A stretch of DNA of 64,000 nucleotides from Novosphingobium marinum (GTDB lineage: Bacteria > Pseudomonadota > Alphaproteobacteria > Sphingomonadales > Sphingomonadaceae), in NCBI RefSeq assembly GCF_013408095.1, contig NZ_JACBZF010000002.1:620001-684000 (forward strand), in the 5' to 3' direction. The notes below the pieces were generated by a model that saw nothing but the letters and a program-made list of their open reading frames with translations, ran no database searches and was not told the DNA's origin. The translations under genes were made by a program, and so were the position numbers. Below, in pieces: positions 1 to 9,766 of this stretch. Numbering within the stretch: the stretch's first letter is position 1; every line of letters starts with the position of its first letter.

Positions 1-408
1 GAGTACCTTGGCGTGCCGCACGTGCCGCGCGCGGGCGAACTGGCGATCATGTGCACCGCGATCATGGGGGCGGGCCTTGCCTTCCTCTGGTTCAACGCGC
101 CGCCCGCCGCCGTATTCATGGGCGATACCGGCAGCCTTGCGCTGGGCGGGGCGCTGGGTGCGATCGCGGTCGCCGCGCATCACGAGATCGTGCTCGCCAT
201 CGTCGGCGGGCTGTTCGTGGTGGAAGCCGCGTCGGTCATCATCCAGGTGTTCTTCTTCAAGCGCACCGGCAAGCGCGTCTTCCGCATGGCCCCGATCCAC
301 CATCACTTCGAGCAGCTCGGCTGGCCGGAATCGACCGTCGTCATCCGTTTCTGGATCATCGCTATCGTTCTTGCCGTGATCGGCCTATCGACCCTCAAGC
401 TGAGGTGA
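1..408 (+). CDS. mraY: Phospho-N-acetylmuramoyl-pentapeptide-transferase, 3' part
   Basis: MraY is the membrane enzyme that transfers phospho-MurNAc-pentapeptide to undecaprenyl phosphate, giving lipid I. Only the last 135 codons are in the window; the 5' end lies before base 1. Visible family signatures are [12 protein letters not shown], the conserved Asp loop on the cytoplasmic side, and the triple-His segment [14 protein letters not shown] near the C terminus, with hydrophobic membrane segments between and after them. The frame is open from the first base and ends at TGA 406-408. It is followed after 10 bp by murD, the usual order in the dcw cluster, which supports the assignment. Confidence 0.96.
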   Translation, partial: EYLGVPHVPRAGELAIMCTAIMGAGLAFLWFNAPPAAVFMGDTGSLALGGALGAIAVAAHHEIVLAIVGGLFVVEAASVIIQVFFFKRTGKRVFRMAPIHHHFEQLGWPESTVVIRFWIIAIVLAVIGLSTLKLR

Positions 409-418
409 CGGCGCGGCG

Positions 419-1759
419 ATGATCACTTCGGAGGCCTTTGCCGGGAAGCGTTACGCGGTACTGGGACTGGCCCGGTCCGGCCTCGCCGCCGTCGAAACGC
501 TGCTCGCCGGCGGCGCGAAGGTCATGGTCTGGGACAGCCGCGAGGACCCGCGCCGCGCGCTCGCCGACCGCGCCATCGTCGCCGATCCCGCCGTGGCGGA
601 CATCTCCGGCTACGACGGGGTGGTCGTCTCTCCCGGCGTTCCGCTCAACCGCCATCCCATCGCGGAGGCGGCGGAGAAGGCGGGCGTGCCCGTCATCGGC
701 GATATCGAACTGTTCGCCCTGGCCCGCCCCGCGCTGCCCGCGCACCGCGTTGTCGGCATCACCGGCACCAACGGCAAGTCGACCACCACCGCGCTTGTCC
801 ATCACCTGCTGAAAAGCGCGGCGATCCCGGCACGGATGGGCGGCAACATCGGCATCCCGGTGCTGTCGCAGGAACCGCTTCCGGCGGGCGGTGTCTACGT
901 GCTCGAACTCTCGAGCTACCAGATCGACCTCACCCGCAGCCTCGATTGCGAGGTCGCCGCGCTGCTCAACATCACGCCCGATCACCTCGACCGGTACGAC
1001 GGCTTTGCCGGTTACGTCGCATCCAAGGCGCGTCTGTTCGCGATGCAGACGCGCGACCACGTCGCGGTCTTCGGCGTGGGGGACGACGAGACCGCCGGCA
1101 TCGCCGGTCGTCAGGTTTCGCGCCACGACCGGGGCAACGTGCAGCAGGTCGACGGATCGGACCTTGCCGGGATGCAGGAGCAATGGCCCTCGCTCCAGGG
1201 GCCGCACAACCTGCAGAACGCCGCGGTCGCGATCGCCATCGTCGAGGCGCTGGGCATCTCGCGCAAGCAGTGGGAAGCGGCAATGCCGACCTTCCGGGGC
1301 CTGCCGCACCGCATGGAATGCGTGGCCGAGGCGAAGGGCGTGATCTTCATCAACGACAGCAAGGCGACCAACCCGTCCTCCGCCGCGCCCGCGCTTGCCG
1401 CCTTTCCGCCCAATCCCGGCAAGCGCATCCACTGGATCTGCGGCGGCCTTCCCAAGGAGGAGAGCCTTGCCGAATGTGCACCGCATTTCGGCAATGTCGC
1501 GGCGGCCTACACCATCGGCGATGCAGGGCCGATGTTCGCCGACATTCTCTCTCCCCACATGCCCGTCAGCCGCAGCGAGATGATGGCCGAGGCGATCCGC
1601 CAGGCGATCGGGGCGGCAGGGCCGGGCGACGTCGTGATGCTCTCGCCGGCATGCGCCAGTTTCGACCAGTTCCGCGATTACGAGGCGCGCGGCGATGCCT
1701 TTCGCCAGATCGTCGAGGCCCTGACGGGCGAAACCAGCGATTTGGGAGGCGGGTGCTGA
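419..1759 (+). CDS. murD: UDP-N-acetylmuramoyl-L-alanine--D-glutamate ligase
   Basis: This 446-aa cytoplasmic Mur ligase adds D-glutamate to UDP-MurNAc-L-Ala using ATP. The N-terminal Rossmann-like domain starts YAVLGLARSG (residues 12-21). The ATP P-loop GTNGKS is at about 116-121, and the central domain carries NITPDHLDRY, a Mur ligase hallmark. The C-terminal domain has INDSKATNP, which is typical of MurD. The length matches the family (about 440-450 aa). The ATG at 419 follows mraY by 10 bp. The stop at 1757-1759 overlaps the ftsW start by one base, so the two are probably translationally coupled. No missing motif is seen. Confidence 0.98.
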   Translation: MITSEAFAGKRYAVLGLARSGLAAVETLLAGGAKVMVWDSREDPRRALADRAIVADPAVADISGYDGVVVSPGVPLNRHPIAEAAEKAGVPVIGDIELFALARPALPAHRVVGITGTNGKSTTTALVHHLLKSAAIPARMGGNIGIPVLSQEPLPAGGVYVLELSSYQIDLTRSLDCEVAALLNITPDHLDRYDGFAGYVASKARLFAMQTRDHVAVFGVGDDETAGIAGRQVSRHDRGNVQQVDGSDLAGMQEQWPSLQGPHNLQNAAVAIAIVEALGISRKQWEAAMPTFRGLPHRMECVAEAKGVIFINDSKATNPSSAAPALAAFPPNPGKRIHWICGGLPKEESLAECAPHFGNVAAAYTIGDAGPMFADILSPHMPVSRSEMMAEAIRQAIGAAGPGDVVMLSPACASFDQFRDYEARGDAFRQIVEALTGETSDLGGGC

Positions 1760-2964
1760 TGGCCAGCAATCCCTCGCACACCCCGTTGGGCGGCGGCTCG
1801 CTCCAGCGCTACAACCGCAATCGCCGCAGCGAATTCGCGATCTGGTGGCGCGAGATAGACCGCACGCTACTGTTCCTCGTCCTGTGCCTGATGGCGATCG
1901 GCACGGCGGCGGTTGCGGCGGCCTCTCCGGCGAGCGCGCGCAGGCTTTCGACCGCTGCGGTCAGGCTCGACGACCTCCACTTCTTCCTGCCGCATATCCG
2001 CTGGCAGCTGATCGGCCTTGCCGTGATGATCGGAGCATCGTTCCTGGGCAAGGACATGGCGCGCAGGGTCGGCATCTGCCTTGCCGCCGTCATGATCGGG
2101 CTGCTGTTGCTGGTGCCTGTCGCCGGGTTCGAGGTCAACGGGGCGAAGCGCTGGATCAACCTGGGCGCATCGCTCCAGCCGTCCTCGTTCCTGAAACCCG
2201 GCTTCGCGATCACGGTGGCGTGGATCCTTTCCTGGCGGGTGCGCGATCCCAAGCTTCCGACGATGGAACTGAGCCTGATCCTGACGGGCCTTGTCGGCGT
2301 GCTGCTGATGCTCCAGCCCGATTTCGGCTCGACGCTGCTCTATGTCGGCGTCTGGTTCGTGCTGGTCCTGCTTTCGGGTATGCCGGTGCGCACGCTGGCG
2401 GTCACCATCGGGGCGGGCGTCGTCGGCCTCGTCTGCACCTACCTGTTCTACGACAACGGTCGCAACCGGATCGACGCGTTCCTTGGGGGCGGCTCCGCCT
2501 TCGACCAGGTGGACCTGGCGCAGCGCACGCTGCTGGCGGGTGGCTGGACGGGGAGCGGGCTGTGGCTTGGCACCCGCAAGATGTCGCTGCCCGAAGCGCA
2601 TACCGACTACATCTTCTCGGTTATCGGCGAGGAATTCGGCCTCCTCGTCTGCGCGCTGATCGTCGTGCTCTACCTCGCCATCCTCGTGCGCGTGCTGATG
2701 CGCCTGGTCGACGAGGAGGACCTGTTCACCGTGCTTGCCGCTTCCGGCCTCGTGACGCTGTTCGGCGGACAGGCTTTCATCAACATGCTCGTCAACCTGC
2801 AGCTGTTCCCGTCGAAGGGGATGACGCTGCCGTTGATCAGCTACGGCGGGTCGTCGACGATCGCGCTATGCCTTACGATAGGGCTGCTGCTGGCGGTCAC
2901 CCGCCGCAACCCGTTCATCGAGCGCGAGCGCTTCTCGCTGCGAGACATTGGAGGAAAGGCATGA
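1759..2964 (+). CDS. ftsW: Peptidoglycan glycosyltransferase FtsW (SEDS family)
   Basis: This 401-aa polytopic membrane protein polymerises septal lipid II at the divisome. The first about 35 residues are polar and basic, followed by about ten hydrophobic segments. SEDS-family features include LQPDFGSTLL, the extracellular loop around GLWLGTRK, HTDYIFSVIGEEFG, and the C-terminal MTLPLISYGGSS block. The ATG at 1759 shares one base with the murD stop and gives MASNPSHTP as N terminus. An open frame continues upstream inside murD, but its translation there has no SEDS character. The stop overlaps the murG ATG (ATGA). Position between murD and murG separates FtsW from the related RodA. Confidence 0.97.
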   Translation: MASNPSHTPLGGGSLQRYNRNRRSEFAIWWREIDRTLLFLVLCLMAIGTAAVAAASPASARRLSTAAVRLDDLHFFLPHIRWQLIGLAVMIGASFLGKDMARRVGICLAAVMIGLLLLVPVAGFEVNGAKRWINLGASLQPSSFLKPGFAITVAWILSWRVRDPKLPTMELSLILTGLVGVLLMLQPDFGSTLLYVGVWFVLVLLSGMPVRTLAVTIGAGVVGLVCTYLFYDNGRNRIDAFLGGGSAFDQVDLAQRTLLAGGWTGSGLWLGTRKMSLPEAHTDYIFSVIGEEFGLLVCALIVVLYLAILVRVLMRLVDEEDLFTVLAASGLVTLFGGQAFINMLVNLQLFPSKGMTLPLISYGGSSTIALCLTIGLLLAVTRRNPFIERERFSLRDIGGKA

Positions 2965-4142
2965 CTGCCGTCAGCCGCCACTACGTTCTGGCCGCAGGGG
3001 GAACCGGCGGCCACCTGATCCCGGCCTTCGCGCTCGCCGCCGAGCTGGAGCAGCGCGGCCACCATGTCGCGCTCATCACCGACGAGCGCGGCGCGGCCAT
3101 CCCCGGCAAGCCCGCCTCGCTTACCGCGCATGTGCTTCCGGCCGGACGGATGCAGGGCAGGAACCCGGTCAACTGGGTCAAGGGCGTGCGCGGCATCATG
3201 GAAGGTCGGCGCATGGCGCTTCGGCTGTTCGAAAGCTTCGAGCCGACCGCCGTCGTCGGTTTCGGCGGCTACCCCGCGCTGCCGACGCTGCTTGCCGCGC
3301 GTTCGGCGAAGATACCCTCGGTGATCCATGAGCAGAACGCGGTGCTGGGGCGGGTCAACCGCTTCTTCGCGGGCCGCGTCGATGCGATCGCGACGTCCTA
3401 TGCCGAAGTGAACCGGCTGAAGGCGAAGCACCTGTCCAGGGTGACGCTGGTCGGCAACCCGGTGCGCAGCGAAGTCCTGACCCTGCGCGACCAGCCGTTT
3501 CCGCCGTTCACCGAGGAGGGATTGCTGCGCATCCTCGTCACCGGCGGCAGCCAGGGCGCGCGGGTGCTGTCCGAGATCGTGCCCGATGGGCTTGCGATGC
3601 TGCCGCCTGCCCTGCGGGCGCGGCTGCAGGTGACGCAGCAGTGCCGCCCCGAGGATATCGAGGCGGTGCGCAATCGCTACGCCTCGCACGACATTCCCGC
3701 CGAACTGGGCACCTACTTCGAGAACATGGCGGAGCGGCTCGCCGACGCGCACCTTTTCATCGGCCGGGCGGGTGCGTCCACGATTGCGGAACTGACCGCG
3801 GTGGGCCGCCCCGCCATACTCGTCCCCCTCCCGATAGCGACCGACGATCACCAGGCCGCCAACGTGCGCGAAGTGGTCGCGGCGGGCGGTGCCCGCTCGA
3901 TCCGCCAGCACAAGTTCACCGCCAGCGAACTCGCCAAGCAGATCCAGGCGATGGCGCAGCATCCCGAAACGCTTGCCAACGCGGCGCACGCGGCGTGGAA
4001 CTGCGGCTATCCCGACGCGGCTTCCGACCTTGCCGACCTCGTCGAAGGCTTCGGGGGCGAGCCGCTGATGGACGTCATCCGCATGTCCGGCCAGCCCGCC
4101 GCCACGTCTTCCGAAGCGCTGGCGCTGGAGCGCGCCGAATGA
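2961..4142 (+). CDS. murG: UDP-N-acetylglucosamine--MurNAc-(pentapeptide)-PP-undecaprenol GlcNAc transferase
   Basis: MurG is a peripheral GT-B glycosyltransferase of the inner membrane face that turns lipid I into lipid II. The 393-aa product has the N-terminal glycine-rich loop [15 protein letters not shown], the [12 protein letters not shown] block that contacts the lipid substrate, and the second-domain loops [10 protein letters not shown] and [23 protein letters not shown] is the expected UDP-sugar binding motif. The ATG at 2961 overlaps the ftsW stop in ATGA and lies behind a GGAGG at 2950-2954. The C-terminal about 25 residues are a variable tail. The stop overlaps murC in the same ATGA arrangement. 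Confidence 0.97.
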   Translation: MTAVSRHYVLAAGGTGGHLIPAFALAAELEQRGHHVALITDERGAAIPGKPASLTAHVLPAGRMQGRNPVNWVKGVRGIMEGRRMALRLFESFEPTAVVGFGGYPALPTLLAARSAKIPSVIHEQNAVLGRVNRFFAGRVDAIATSYAEVNRLKAKHLSRVTLVGNPVRSEVLTLRDQPFPPFTEEGLLRILVTGGSQGARVLSEIVPDGLAMLPPALRARLQVTQQCRPEDIEAVRNRYASHDIPAELGTYFENMAERLADAHLFIGRAGASTIAELTAVGRPAILVPLPIATDDHQAANVREVVAAGGARSIRQHKFTASELAKQIQAMAQHPETLANAAHAAWNCGYPDAASDLADLVEGFGGEPLMDVIRMSGQPAATSSEALALERAE

Positions 4143-5551
4143 AGGGTGTCGGCACCGATATCGGGACGATCCATTTCGTCGGCATCGGCGGCATCGGCAT
4201 GTCGGGCATCGCCGAGGTGATGCACAACCTCGGCTATTCGGTGCAGGGCTCCGACATCGCCGAAAGCTACGTCGTGGAGCGGCTGCGCGACCGCGGCATC
4301 GAAGTGAAGATCGGCCATGCGCCGGAGAATGTGGCGGGTTGCGCGGTCGTCGTCACCTCGACGGCGGTGCGCCGCGAAAACCCGGAAGTCGCCGCCGCGC
4401 TGGAAGGACGCATCCCCGTGGTGCGCCGCGCCGAGATGCTCGCAGAGCTCATGCGGCTGAAGAACACGGTCGCGGTGGCCGGCACCCACGGCAAGACCAC
4501 GACGACATCGATGATCGCCTGCCTGCTCGATGCGGGGGGGATCGATCCCACCGTCATCAACGGCGGCATCATCAACCGTTACGGGTCGAACGCGCGGCTG
4601 GGCGCGAGCGACTGGATGGTGGTCGAGGCCGACGAAAGCGACGGCAGCTTCCTGCGGCTCGACGGCACGATCGCGGTCGTCACCAACATCGACCCGGAGC
4701 ACCTCGACCATTACGGCAGCTTCGACGCGGTGAAGGACGCCTTCGTCGAATTCATCGAGAACGTGCCGTTCTACGGCGCGGCGGTGCTGTGCATCGATCA
4801 TCCCGAAGTGCAGAACGTGATCGCCAAGGTGCGCGACCGGCGGGTGCTGACCTACGGCTTTTCGGCGCAGGCCGACGTGCGCGGCGACAACGTCACGCCG
4901 GTGCCGGGCGGCAACCGCTTCGACGTGGTGGTGCGCGAACGCGACGGCGCGCTGCGGCGGATCGAGGGCATCGAACTGCCGATGCCGGGTCGCCACAACG
5001 TGCAGAACGCGCTCGCCGCCATCTCGGTCTCGATCGAGATGGGCTGCCCGGACGCGGTCATCCGCGACGGGTTCGAGCATTTCACCGGGGTCAAGCGCCG
5101 CTTCAGCCGGGTCGGCGAAGTGAACGGCGCGGCGATCATCGACGATTACGGCCACCACCCGGTGGAGATCAGGGCGGTGCTTTCCGCCGCGCGCGAAGGC
5201 GTGAAGGGCCGCGTGATCGCGGTCGCGCAGCCGCATCGCTACACGCGCCTGCGCGACCTGATGGACGAGTTCCAGGCCGCCTTCAACGATGCCGACGTCG
5301 TCTACGTGACGCCCGTCTACCCGGCGGGCGAGCAGCCGATCGAGGGTGTCGACGAGCATGCCCTTGTCGAAGGACTGAAATCGCGCGGCCACCGCGCTGC
5401 GCGCACCGTCGCGGGAGCCGAGGAGCTGGCGGGCGAGCTTGCCGCCGAACTGGCCGAGGGCGACATGGTCGTCTGCCTCGGGGCGGGCGACATCACCCGC
5501 TGGGCTGCCGGGCTGGCCGACGCCGTCGCCGCGCGCAGGAAGGCGGCATGA
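4139..5551 (+). CDS. murC: UDP-N-acetylmuramate--L-alanine ligase
   Basis: MurC is the 470-aa first Mur ligase, joining L-alanine to UDP-MurNAc with ATP in the cytoplasm. The UDP-binding loop [15 protein letters not shown] is at about 13-27, the P-loop GTHGKT at 115-120, [11 protein letters not shown] in the central domain, and [10 protein letters not shown] in the C-terminal domain. All are diagnostic of MurC rather than of the other Mur ligases. The ATG at 4139 overlaps the murG stop. An upstream extension of the same frame inside murG is not MurC-like. The stop overlaps the murB start. Confidence 0.97.
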   Translation: MKGVGTDIGTIHFVGIGGIGMSGIAEVMHNLGYSVQGSDIAESYVVERLRDRGIEVKIGHAPENVAGCAVVVTSTAVRRENPEVAAALEGRIPVVRRAEMLAELMRLKNTVAVAGTHGKTTTTSMIACLLDAGGIDPTVINGGIINRYGSNARLGASDWMVVEADESDGSFLRLDGTIAVVTNIDPEHLDHYGSFDAVKDAFVEFIENVPFYGAAVLCIDHPEVQNVIAKVRDRRVLTYGFSAQADVRGDNVTPVPGGNRFDVVVRERDGALRRIEGIELPMPGRHNVQNALAAISVSIEMGCPDAVIRDGFEHFTGVKRRFSRVGEVNGAAIIDDYGHHPVEIRAVLSAAREGVKGRVIAVAQPHRYTRLRDLMDEFQAAFNDADVVYVTPVYPAGEQPIEGVDEHALVEGLKSRGHRAARTVAGAEELAGELAAELAEGDMVVCLGAGDITRWAAGLADAVAARRKAA

Positions 5552-6441
5552 TGGCCGATACGCTCCCCGCCGTGCGCGGCAAGCTGACCGCCGACGCACC
5601 GCTGGCGCCGCTCGTCTGGTTCAAGGCGGGGGGCAATGCCGACTGGCTGTTCGAGCCCGCCGATGTCGAGGACCTTGCAGGCTTCCTTGCCGCCCTCGAT
5701 CCGCAAGTGCCCGTGATGGGCCTCGGCCTCGGCTCCAACCTCATCGTGCGCGACCGCGGCGTTCCGGGCGTGGTGGTGCGCCTCGGCAAGACGTTCGGCA
5801 GGGTCGATCCCGTGGACGAGGTAACGCTTTCGTGCGGCGGCGGGGCGAGCGGCATCCTCGTCTCATCGACCGCTCGCGATGCGGGGATCGCGGGGCTGGA
5901 ATTCCTGCGCTCGATCCCCGGCACCGTCGGCGGCTTCGTGCGGATGAACGGCGGCGCCTACGGGCGCGAGGTGAAGGACATCCTCGTCGATTGCGACGTC
6001 GTGCTGCGCTCCGGCGAGCAGCGCACGCTCGCGCTCGCAGACCTTGGCTACAGCTACCGGCATTCCGACCTGCCCGAACAGGCGATCGTCGTCGCCGCGC
6101 GCTTTGCCGGTCATCCGGGCGAGCCGCAGGCGATCCAGGCCGAGATGGACCGCATCTCCGAAAGCCGCGAGGCCTCGCAACCGCTGCGCACGAGGACCGG
6201 CGGATCGACGTTCAAGAACCCCGAGGGCGCGCGCGCCTGGGAACTCGTCGACGCAGCCGGGTGCCGGGGCCTTTCGCGCGGCGGCGCGCAGGTTTCCGAA
6301 AAGCACACGAACTTCCTCATCAACACGGGCGAGGCCACCGCCGCCGACATCGAGGCACTGGGCGAGGATGTGCGCGCGCGGGTGAAGGCGCACGCGGGCG
6401 TCGAACTGGAATGGGAAATCAAGCGGGTGGGACGCACATGA
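5548..6441 (+). CDS. murB: UDP-N-acetylenolpyruvoylglucosamine reductase
   Basis: MurB is an FAD enzyme that reduces the enolpyruvyl group with NADPH to form UDP-MurNAc. The 297-aa protein shows the FAD motif [15 protein letters not shown], then [18 protein letters not shown], then [10 protein letters not shown] with the catalytic serine, and [14 protein letters not shown]. The pattern fits the short type of MurB. The gene begins with tandem ATGs at 5548 and 5551, the first overlapping the murC stop. The stop overlaps the ddl ATG. Confidence 0.97.
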   Translation: MMADTLPAVRGKLTADAPLAPLVWFKAGGNADWLFEPADVEDLAGFLAALDPQVPVMGLGLGSNLIVRDRGVPGVVVRLGKTFGRVDPVDEVTLSCGGGASGILVSSTARDAGIAGLEFLRSIPGTVGGFVRMNGGAYGREVKDILVDCDVVLRSGEQRTLALADLGYSYRHSDLPEQAIVVAARFAGHPGEPQAIQAEMDRISESREASQPLRTRTGGSTFKNPEGARAWELVDAAGCRGLSRGGAQVSEKHTNFLINTGEATAADIEALGEDVRARVKAHAGVELEWEIKRVGRT

Positions 6442-7391
6442 GCTTGCCGAAACTGCATGTCGCGGTCCTGATGGGCGGCTGGTCGAACGAGCGGCCCGTC
6501 TCGCTGATGAGCGGCGAGGGCGTTGCCAGGGCGCTCGAATCGAAGGGCCACCGCGTCACCCGCATCGACATGGACCGCGATGTCGCAATGCGGCTTGCCG
6601 AGACGAAGCCCGACGTCGTCTTCAACGCGCTGCACGGCTCGCCGGGAGAGGACGGGACGGTGCAGGGGATGATGGACCTGATGGGCCTTCCCTACACCCA
6701 TTCGGGCCTCGCCACCTCGGTCATCGCCATCGACAAGGAGCTGACCAAGCAGGCGCTCGTGCCCTACGGCATCCCGATGCCCGGCGGGCGCATCGTCGAT
6801 ACCGAAGAGCTCTACCGCAAGGACCCGCTGCCCCGGCCCTACGTCCTGAAGCCGGTCAACGAGGGATCGTCGGTCGGCGTCGCCATCGTCACCGACGAGG
6901 GCAACTACGGCAACCCGATCGATCCCGGCGCAAAGGGTCCCTGGCAGGATTTCGACCGCCTGCTTGCCGAACCTTTCATCCGCGGGCGCGAACTGACGAC
7001 CGCCGTCATTGCCGACCGCGCCCTGATGGTCACCGAACTGCGGCCGAAGTCCGGCTTCTACGATTTCGACGCCAAGTACACCGACGGTATGACCGAGCAC
7101 GTCTGTCCCGCCGACATTCCCGACGAGATCGCCGAAGCCTGCCGCGAATACGCGCTCAGGTCGCATCGCCTGCTCGGCTGCCGGGGGACGAGCCGGTCGG
7201 ATTTCCGCTGGGACGACGAGCAGGGACTGGCGGGACTGTTCCTGCTCGAGGTCAATACCCAGCCCGGCATGACGCCGCTCAGCCTCGTTCCCGAACAGGC
7301 GAAGCACGTCGGCATGGACTATCCCGACCTCGTCGAGGCGATCATCGCCGAAGCGCTGGCCGACGCGAAGGAGCGGGGAGAGGCAGGATGA
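6438..7391 (+). CDS. ddl: D-alanine--D-alanine ligase
   Basis: This ATP-grasp enzyme makes the D-Ala-D-Ala dipeptide for the peptidoglycan stem. The 317-aa protein starts LHVAVLMGGWSNERPVSLMSG, the substrate-binding N terminus with the catalytic Glu. It then shows NALHGSPGEDG, the KPVNEGSSVGV lysine loop, and the metal/substrate-binding EVNTQPGMTPLSLVPEQA. The sequence is of normal length and intact. The ATG at 6438 overlaps the murB stop and the 3' end overlaps ftsQ, so it is co-transcribed with the rest of the dcw cluster. Confidence 0.97.
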   Translation: MSLPKLHVAVLMGGWSNERPVSLMSGEGVARALESKGHRVTRIDMDRDVAMRLAETKPDVVFNALHGSPGEDGTVQGMMDLMGLPYTHSGLATSVIAIDKELTKQALVPYGIPMPGGRIVDTEELYRKDPLPRPYVLKPVNEGSSVGVAIVTDEGNYGNPIDPGAKGPWQDFDRLLAEPFIRGRELTTAVIADRALMVTELRPKSGFYDFDAKYTDGMTEHVCPADIPDEIAEACREYALRSHRLLGCRGTSRSDFRWDDEQGLAGLFLLEVNTQPGMTPLSLVPEQAKHVGMDYPDLVEAIIAEALADAKERGEAG

Positions 7392-8317
7392 GCCAGACGA
7401 TCCGGCGAAAGGCGAAAAGCGCGCGCAAGACCGCCTCCGCGCAGGGCAAGCAGCGCAAGGTCCGTCAGGCGCGGGAGAAGACCGGCTCCGCGATGGGCAG
7501 CGCGATGGCGATCGTACCGCTGTCCGAGGATACGCTGCACAAGTTGTTCCTCGCGGTGATCCTCGGCGGAGCGGTGGCGCTCGCGTGGTTCGTCGCCTCG
7601 CTTGCCGGCGTGCCCGCGATGGCCGCGCACCAGGTCTCGACCGTTGCCGCGGACGCCGGTTTCGCGGTTCGCCGCGTCGATGTACGCGGGGTCGAGAACA
7701 TGAACGAGCTCAAGATCTACGAGCGCGTTCTGGCAGAGCGCGACCAGGCGATGCCCGACGTCGATATCCATGCGCTGCGCCAGGAACTCGTCTCGCTGCC
7801 GTGGATCAAGGACGCGCGCGTTTCGCGGCAGTTGCCCGACACGATCGTGATCGACGTGGTCGAGCGGTCGCCGCATGCGGTGCTGCGCAAGCCCGGCCGC
7901 CTCGTCCTGATCGACGAGACCGGGCACGCGCTCGAACCCGTGACCGAGGATCGCGCCAAGGGGATGCTGGTTGTTTCGGGACCGGGAGCGGGCCGGCAGG
8001 TGACCGGCCTTGCGCACCTGCTCGACGCCGCGCCCGCGCTGAAACCGCAGGTCCGAGAGGCGGAATGGATCGGCAACCGACGCTGGAACGTGACGTTCAA
8101 GACCGGGCAGGTGCTTGCCCTGCCCGAGGGCGAGCGAGAATCGGCCAGCGCGCTCGTCGCCTTCGCGCGGCTCGACGGCACCAACCGGCTGCTTGGCGGC
8201 AAGGCGGTGGCCTTCGACATGCGCGCGCCGGACCGCATCTATTTCCGCATCCCGGGCCGGGCGAAGGAAGAGGCCGCGCTCGCCGCCGGATCGGCGCGCC
8301 GGGCGACGGCGCAGTAG
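7388..8317 (+). CDS. ftsQ: Cell division protein FtsQ
   Basis: FtsQ is a bitopic inner-membrane protein that links early and late divisome proteins. The 309-aa product has a basic, Lys/Arg-rich cytoplasmic N terminus of about 50 residues and one transmembrane segment at about 57-75 (LFLAVILGGAVALAWF). A POTRA-type domain begins AVRRVDVRGVENM, followed by the FtsQ/DivIB beta domain (DARVSRQLPDTIVIDVVERSPHAV). The ATG at 7388 overlaps the ddl stop. FtsQ is poorly conserved, so position between ddl and ftsA is important support. A 13-bp gap with GGGGAG separates it from ftsA. Confidence 0.95.
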   Translation: MSQTIRRKAKSARKTASAQGKQRKVRQAREKTGSAMGSAMAIVPLSEDTLHKLFLAVILGGAVALAWFVASLAGVPAMAAHQVSTVAADAGFAVRRVDVRGVENMNELKIYERVLAERDQAMPDVDIHALRQELVSLPWIKDARVSRQLPDTIVIDVVERSPHAVLRKPGRLVLIDETGHALEPVTEDRAKGMLVVSGPGAGRQVTGLAHLLDAAPALKPQVREAEWIGNRRWNVTFKTGQVLALPEGERESASALVAFARLDGTNRLLGGKAVAFDMRAPDRIYFRIPGRAKEEAALAAGSARRATAQ

Positions 8318-8330
8318 GGGGAGCAGACCA

Positions 8331-9608
8331 ATGGCCCAACCGCGCATTTCCCGCGTTTTCAGCGCCGTCAACATCGGTTCCTTCCGCATATCGGCGATGA
8401 TCGCGGGAGTTTCCGAAACGGGCGAGATGATCGTGCTCGGCTCCGGCCACCGGGCGAGCCAGGGGATCAAGCGCGGCTACGTCACCGACATGGCCGCCGC
8501 GACCTACGCCGTGCGCGACGCCGTCGAGCGCGCCGAGAAGATCGCCAATATCTCGGTATCGAGCGTGTGGATCGGGTGTTCGGGCGCGGGACTCGCCAGC
8601 CAGGTCGCCGAAGTCGAGATCGACATCGGCGGGCGGCGGATCGAGCAGGAGGATATCGATCATCTCCTCGTTTCCGCGCGCGACGTCATCCGGCCCGACG
8701 GGCGCATGGTGCTTCATGCCCAGCCGGCGCAGTACACGCTCGACGGCGCGCACGGCGTTGCGGAGCCCAAGGGCCTGCATGCCGAGCAGCTCGGCGTCGA
8801 CATCCACGTGATGCTCGCCGATGGCGCACCGATCCGCAACCTGACCGAAGCGGTGCAGGCCGCCCATCTCGAAGTCGACGGGGTCATCGGCTCGCCGATC
8901 GCGGCGGGCCAGGCCTGCCTCTCGCCCGAGGAGCGCGATCTCGGCGTCGCGCTGGTCGAATTCGGTGCCGAGGTCATGAACGTCTCCGCCTACGCCAACG
9001 GCATGCTCGTCGGGCTCGTCTCGATCCCCAGCGGATCGGCGGACATCACCGATGCGGTCGCCTCGGCCTTCGGTATCCGTCGCTTCCAGGCCGAGCGGCT
9101 CAAGTGCGTCAACGGCTCGGCGATTGCCAGCCCGGCCGACCATCGCGAGATGATCCCGGTGAACGCGCCGGGCGAGGAGGGCGGACCGCTCGCCCGCCAC
9201 GCCGACGACAAGAACCGCATCCCGCGCGCCGAACTGATCTCGGTGATTACCGGCCAGCTCGGGCGGCAGATGGAGGACGTCTCGAAGGCGCTCAAGACGC
9301 TGGGCTTCAACGGGCGGCGCGGGCAGCAGGTCGTGTTCACCGGCGGCGGCGCGGAGCTTGTCGGCCTTGCCGACTATGCGCAGTCCGCGCTCGGCAAGCC
9401 GGTACGCATCGGCAGGGCACCCGAACTGACCGGGCTTGCCGAAGCGCACGTAAAGCCCGGATTCTCGACACTTTCGGGCCTCGTGCTCTATGCCGCGGCG
9501 GACCCGGTCGACATCCGCTCGGTCGGCAGGAACTACCAGAAGACCATGCGCTACGGCGGGTTCGGCACGGTCGGGCGCGTCTATCGGGCGATGCGGGAGT
9601 ATTTCTGA
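8331..9608 (+). CDS. ftsA: Cell division protein FtsA (actin-like ATPase)
   Basis: FtsA is the actin-like protein that tethers FtsZ filaments to the membrane and recruits divisome proteins. The 425-aa sequence has the IA subdomain start VFSAVNIGSFRISAMIAG, the 1C/SHS2 region typical of FtsA, the phosphate-2 motif VFTGGGAELVGL and the adenosine motif RIGRAPELTGLAE. The ATG at 8331 lies behind a GGGGAG at 8317-8322. An upstream extension inside ftsQ is rejected because its translation is not FtsA-like. The C-terminal end RVYRAMREYF is the expected short amphipathic membrane-targeting helix. Confidence 0.96.
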   Translation: MAQPRISRVFSAVNIGSFRISAMIAGVSETGEMIVLGSGHRASQGIKRGYVTDMAAATYAVRDAVERAEKIANISVSSVWIGCSGAGLASQVAEVEIDIGGRRIEQEDIDHLLVSARDVIRPDGRMVLHAQPAQYTLDGAHGVAEPKGLHAEQLGVDIHVMLADGAPIRNLTEAVQAAHLEVDGVIGSPIAAGQACLSPEERDLGVALVEFGAEVMNVSAYANGMLVGLVSIPSGSADITDAVASAFGIRRFQAERLKCVNGSAIASPADHREMIPVNAPGEEGGPLARHADDKNRIPRAELISVITGQLGRQMEDVSKALKTLGFNGRRGQQVVFTGGGAELVGLADYAQSALGKPVRIGRAPELTGLAEAHVKPGFSTLSGLVLYAAADPVDIRSVGRNYQKTMRYGGFGTVGRVYRAMREYF

Positions 9609-9666
9609 GTGGCGCCAGCTTGCGCCACGATCCGACCTTGCGCCGTTCACGGTCCGCCGAAGCGGC

Positions 9667-9704
9667 TGTGGACAACGGTTAACGAGGCTTTGATTCGCCG
9701 AATC
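9667..9704 (+). promoter_or_regulatory. Cluster of candidate cell-cycle regulator sites upstream of ftsZ
   Basis: Within the 158-bp ftsA-ftsZ gap lie TGTGGACAA (9667-9675), whose reverse complement TTGTCCACA matches the DnaA box at 8 of 9 positions, and TTAA-N7-TTGA (9679-9693), one base from the CtrA half-site pattern. Two GANTC sites follow (9692-9696 and 9700-9704), forming the inverted repeat GATTCG-C-CGAATC. In Caulobacter, DnaA, CtrA and CcrM methylation all act on ftsZ transcription, so the combination is suggestive. The individual sites are short, and only the GANTC pair is exact. Confidence 0.5.
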
Positions 9705-9766
9705 GAAGCGTGCAATCAATGCCGGTCAAGCGGAGTGTCCCCCGCGGGCCTGCCAGGAGTAATGCA

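Noticed and set aside
8097..9719. 540-codon open frame on the minus strand opposite ftsA
   Set aside because: It is a shadow of high-GC third-position bias in ftsA. Its translation is Arg/Ala/Asp-rich without any family feature, while the + frame is a complete FtsA.
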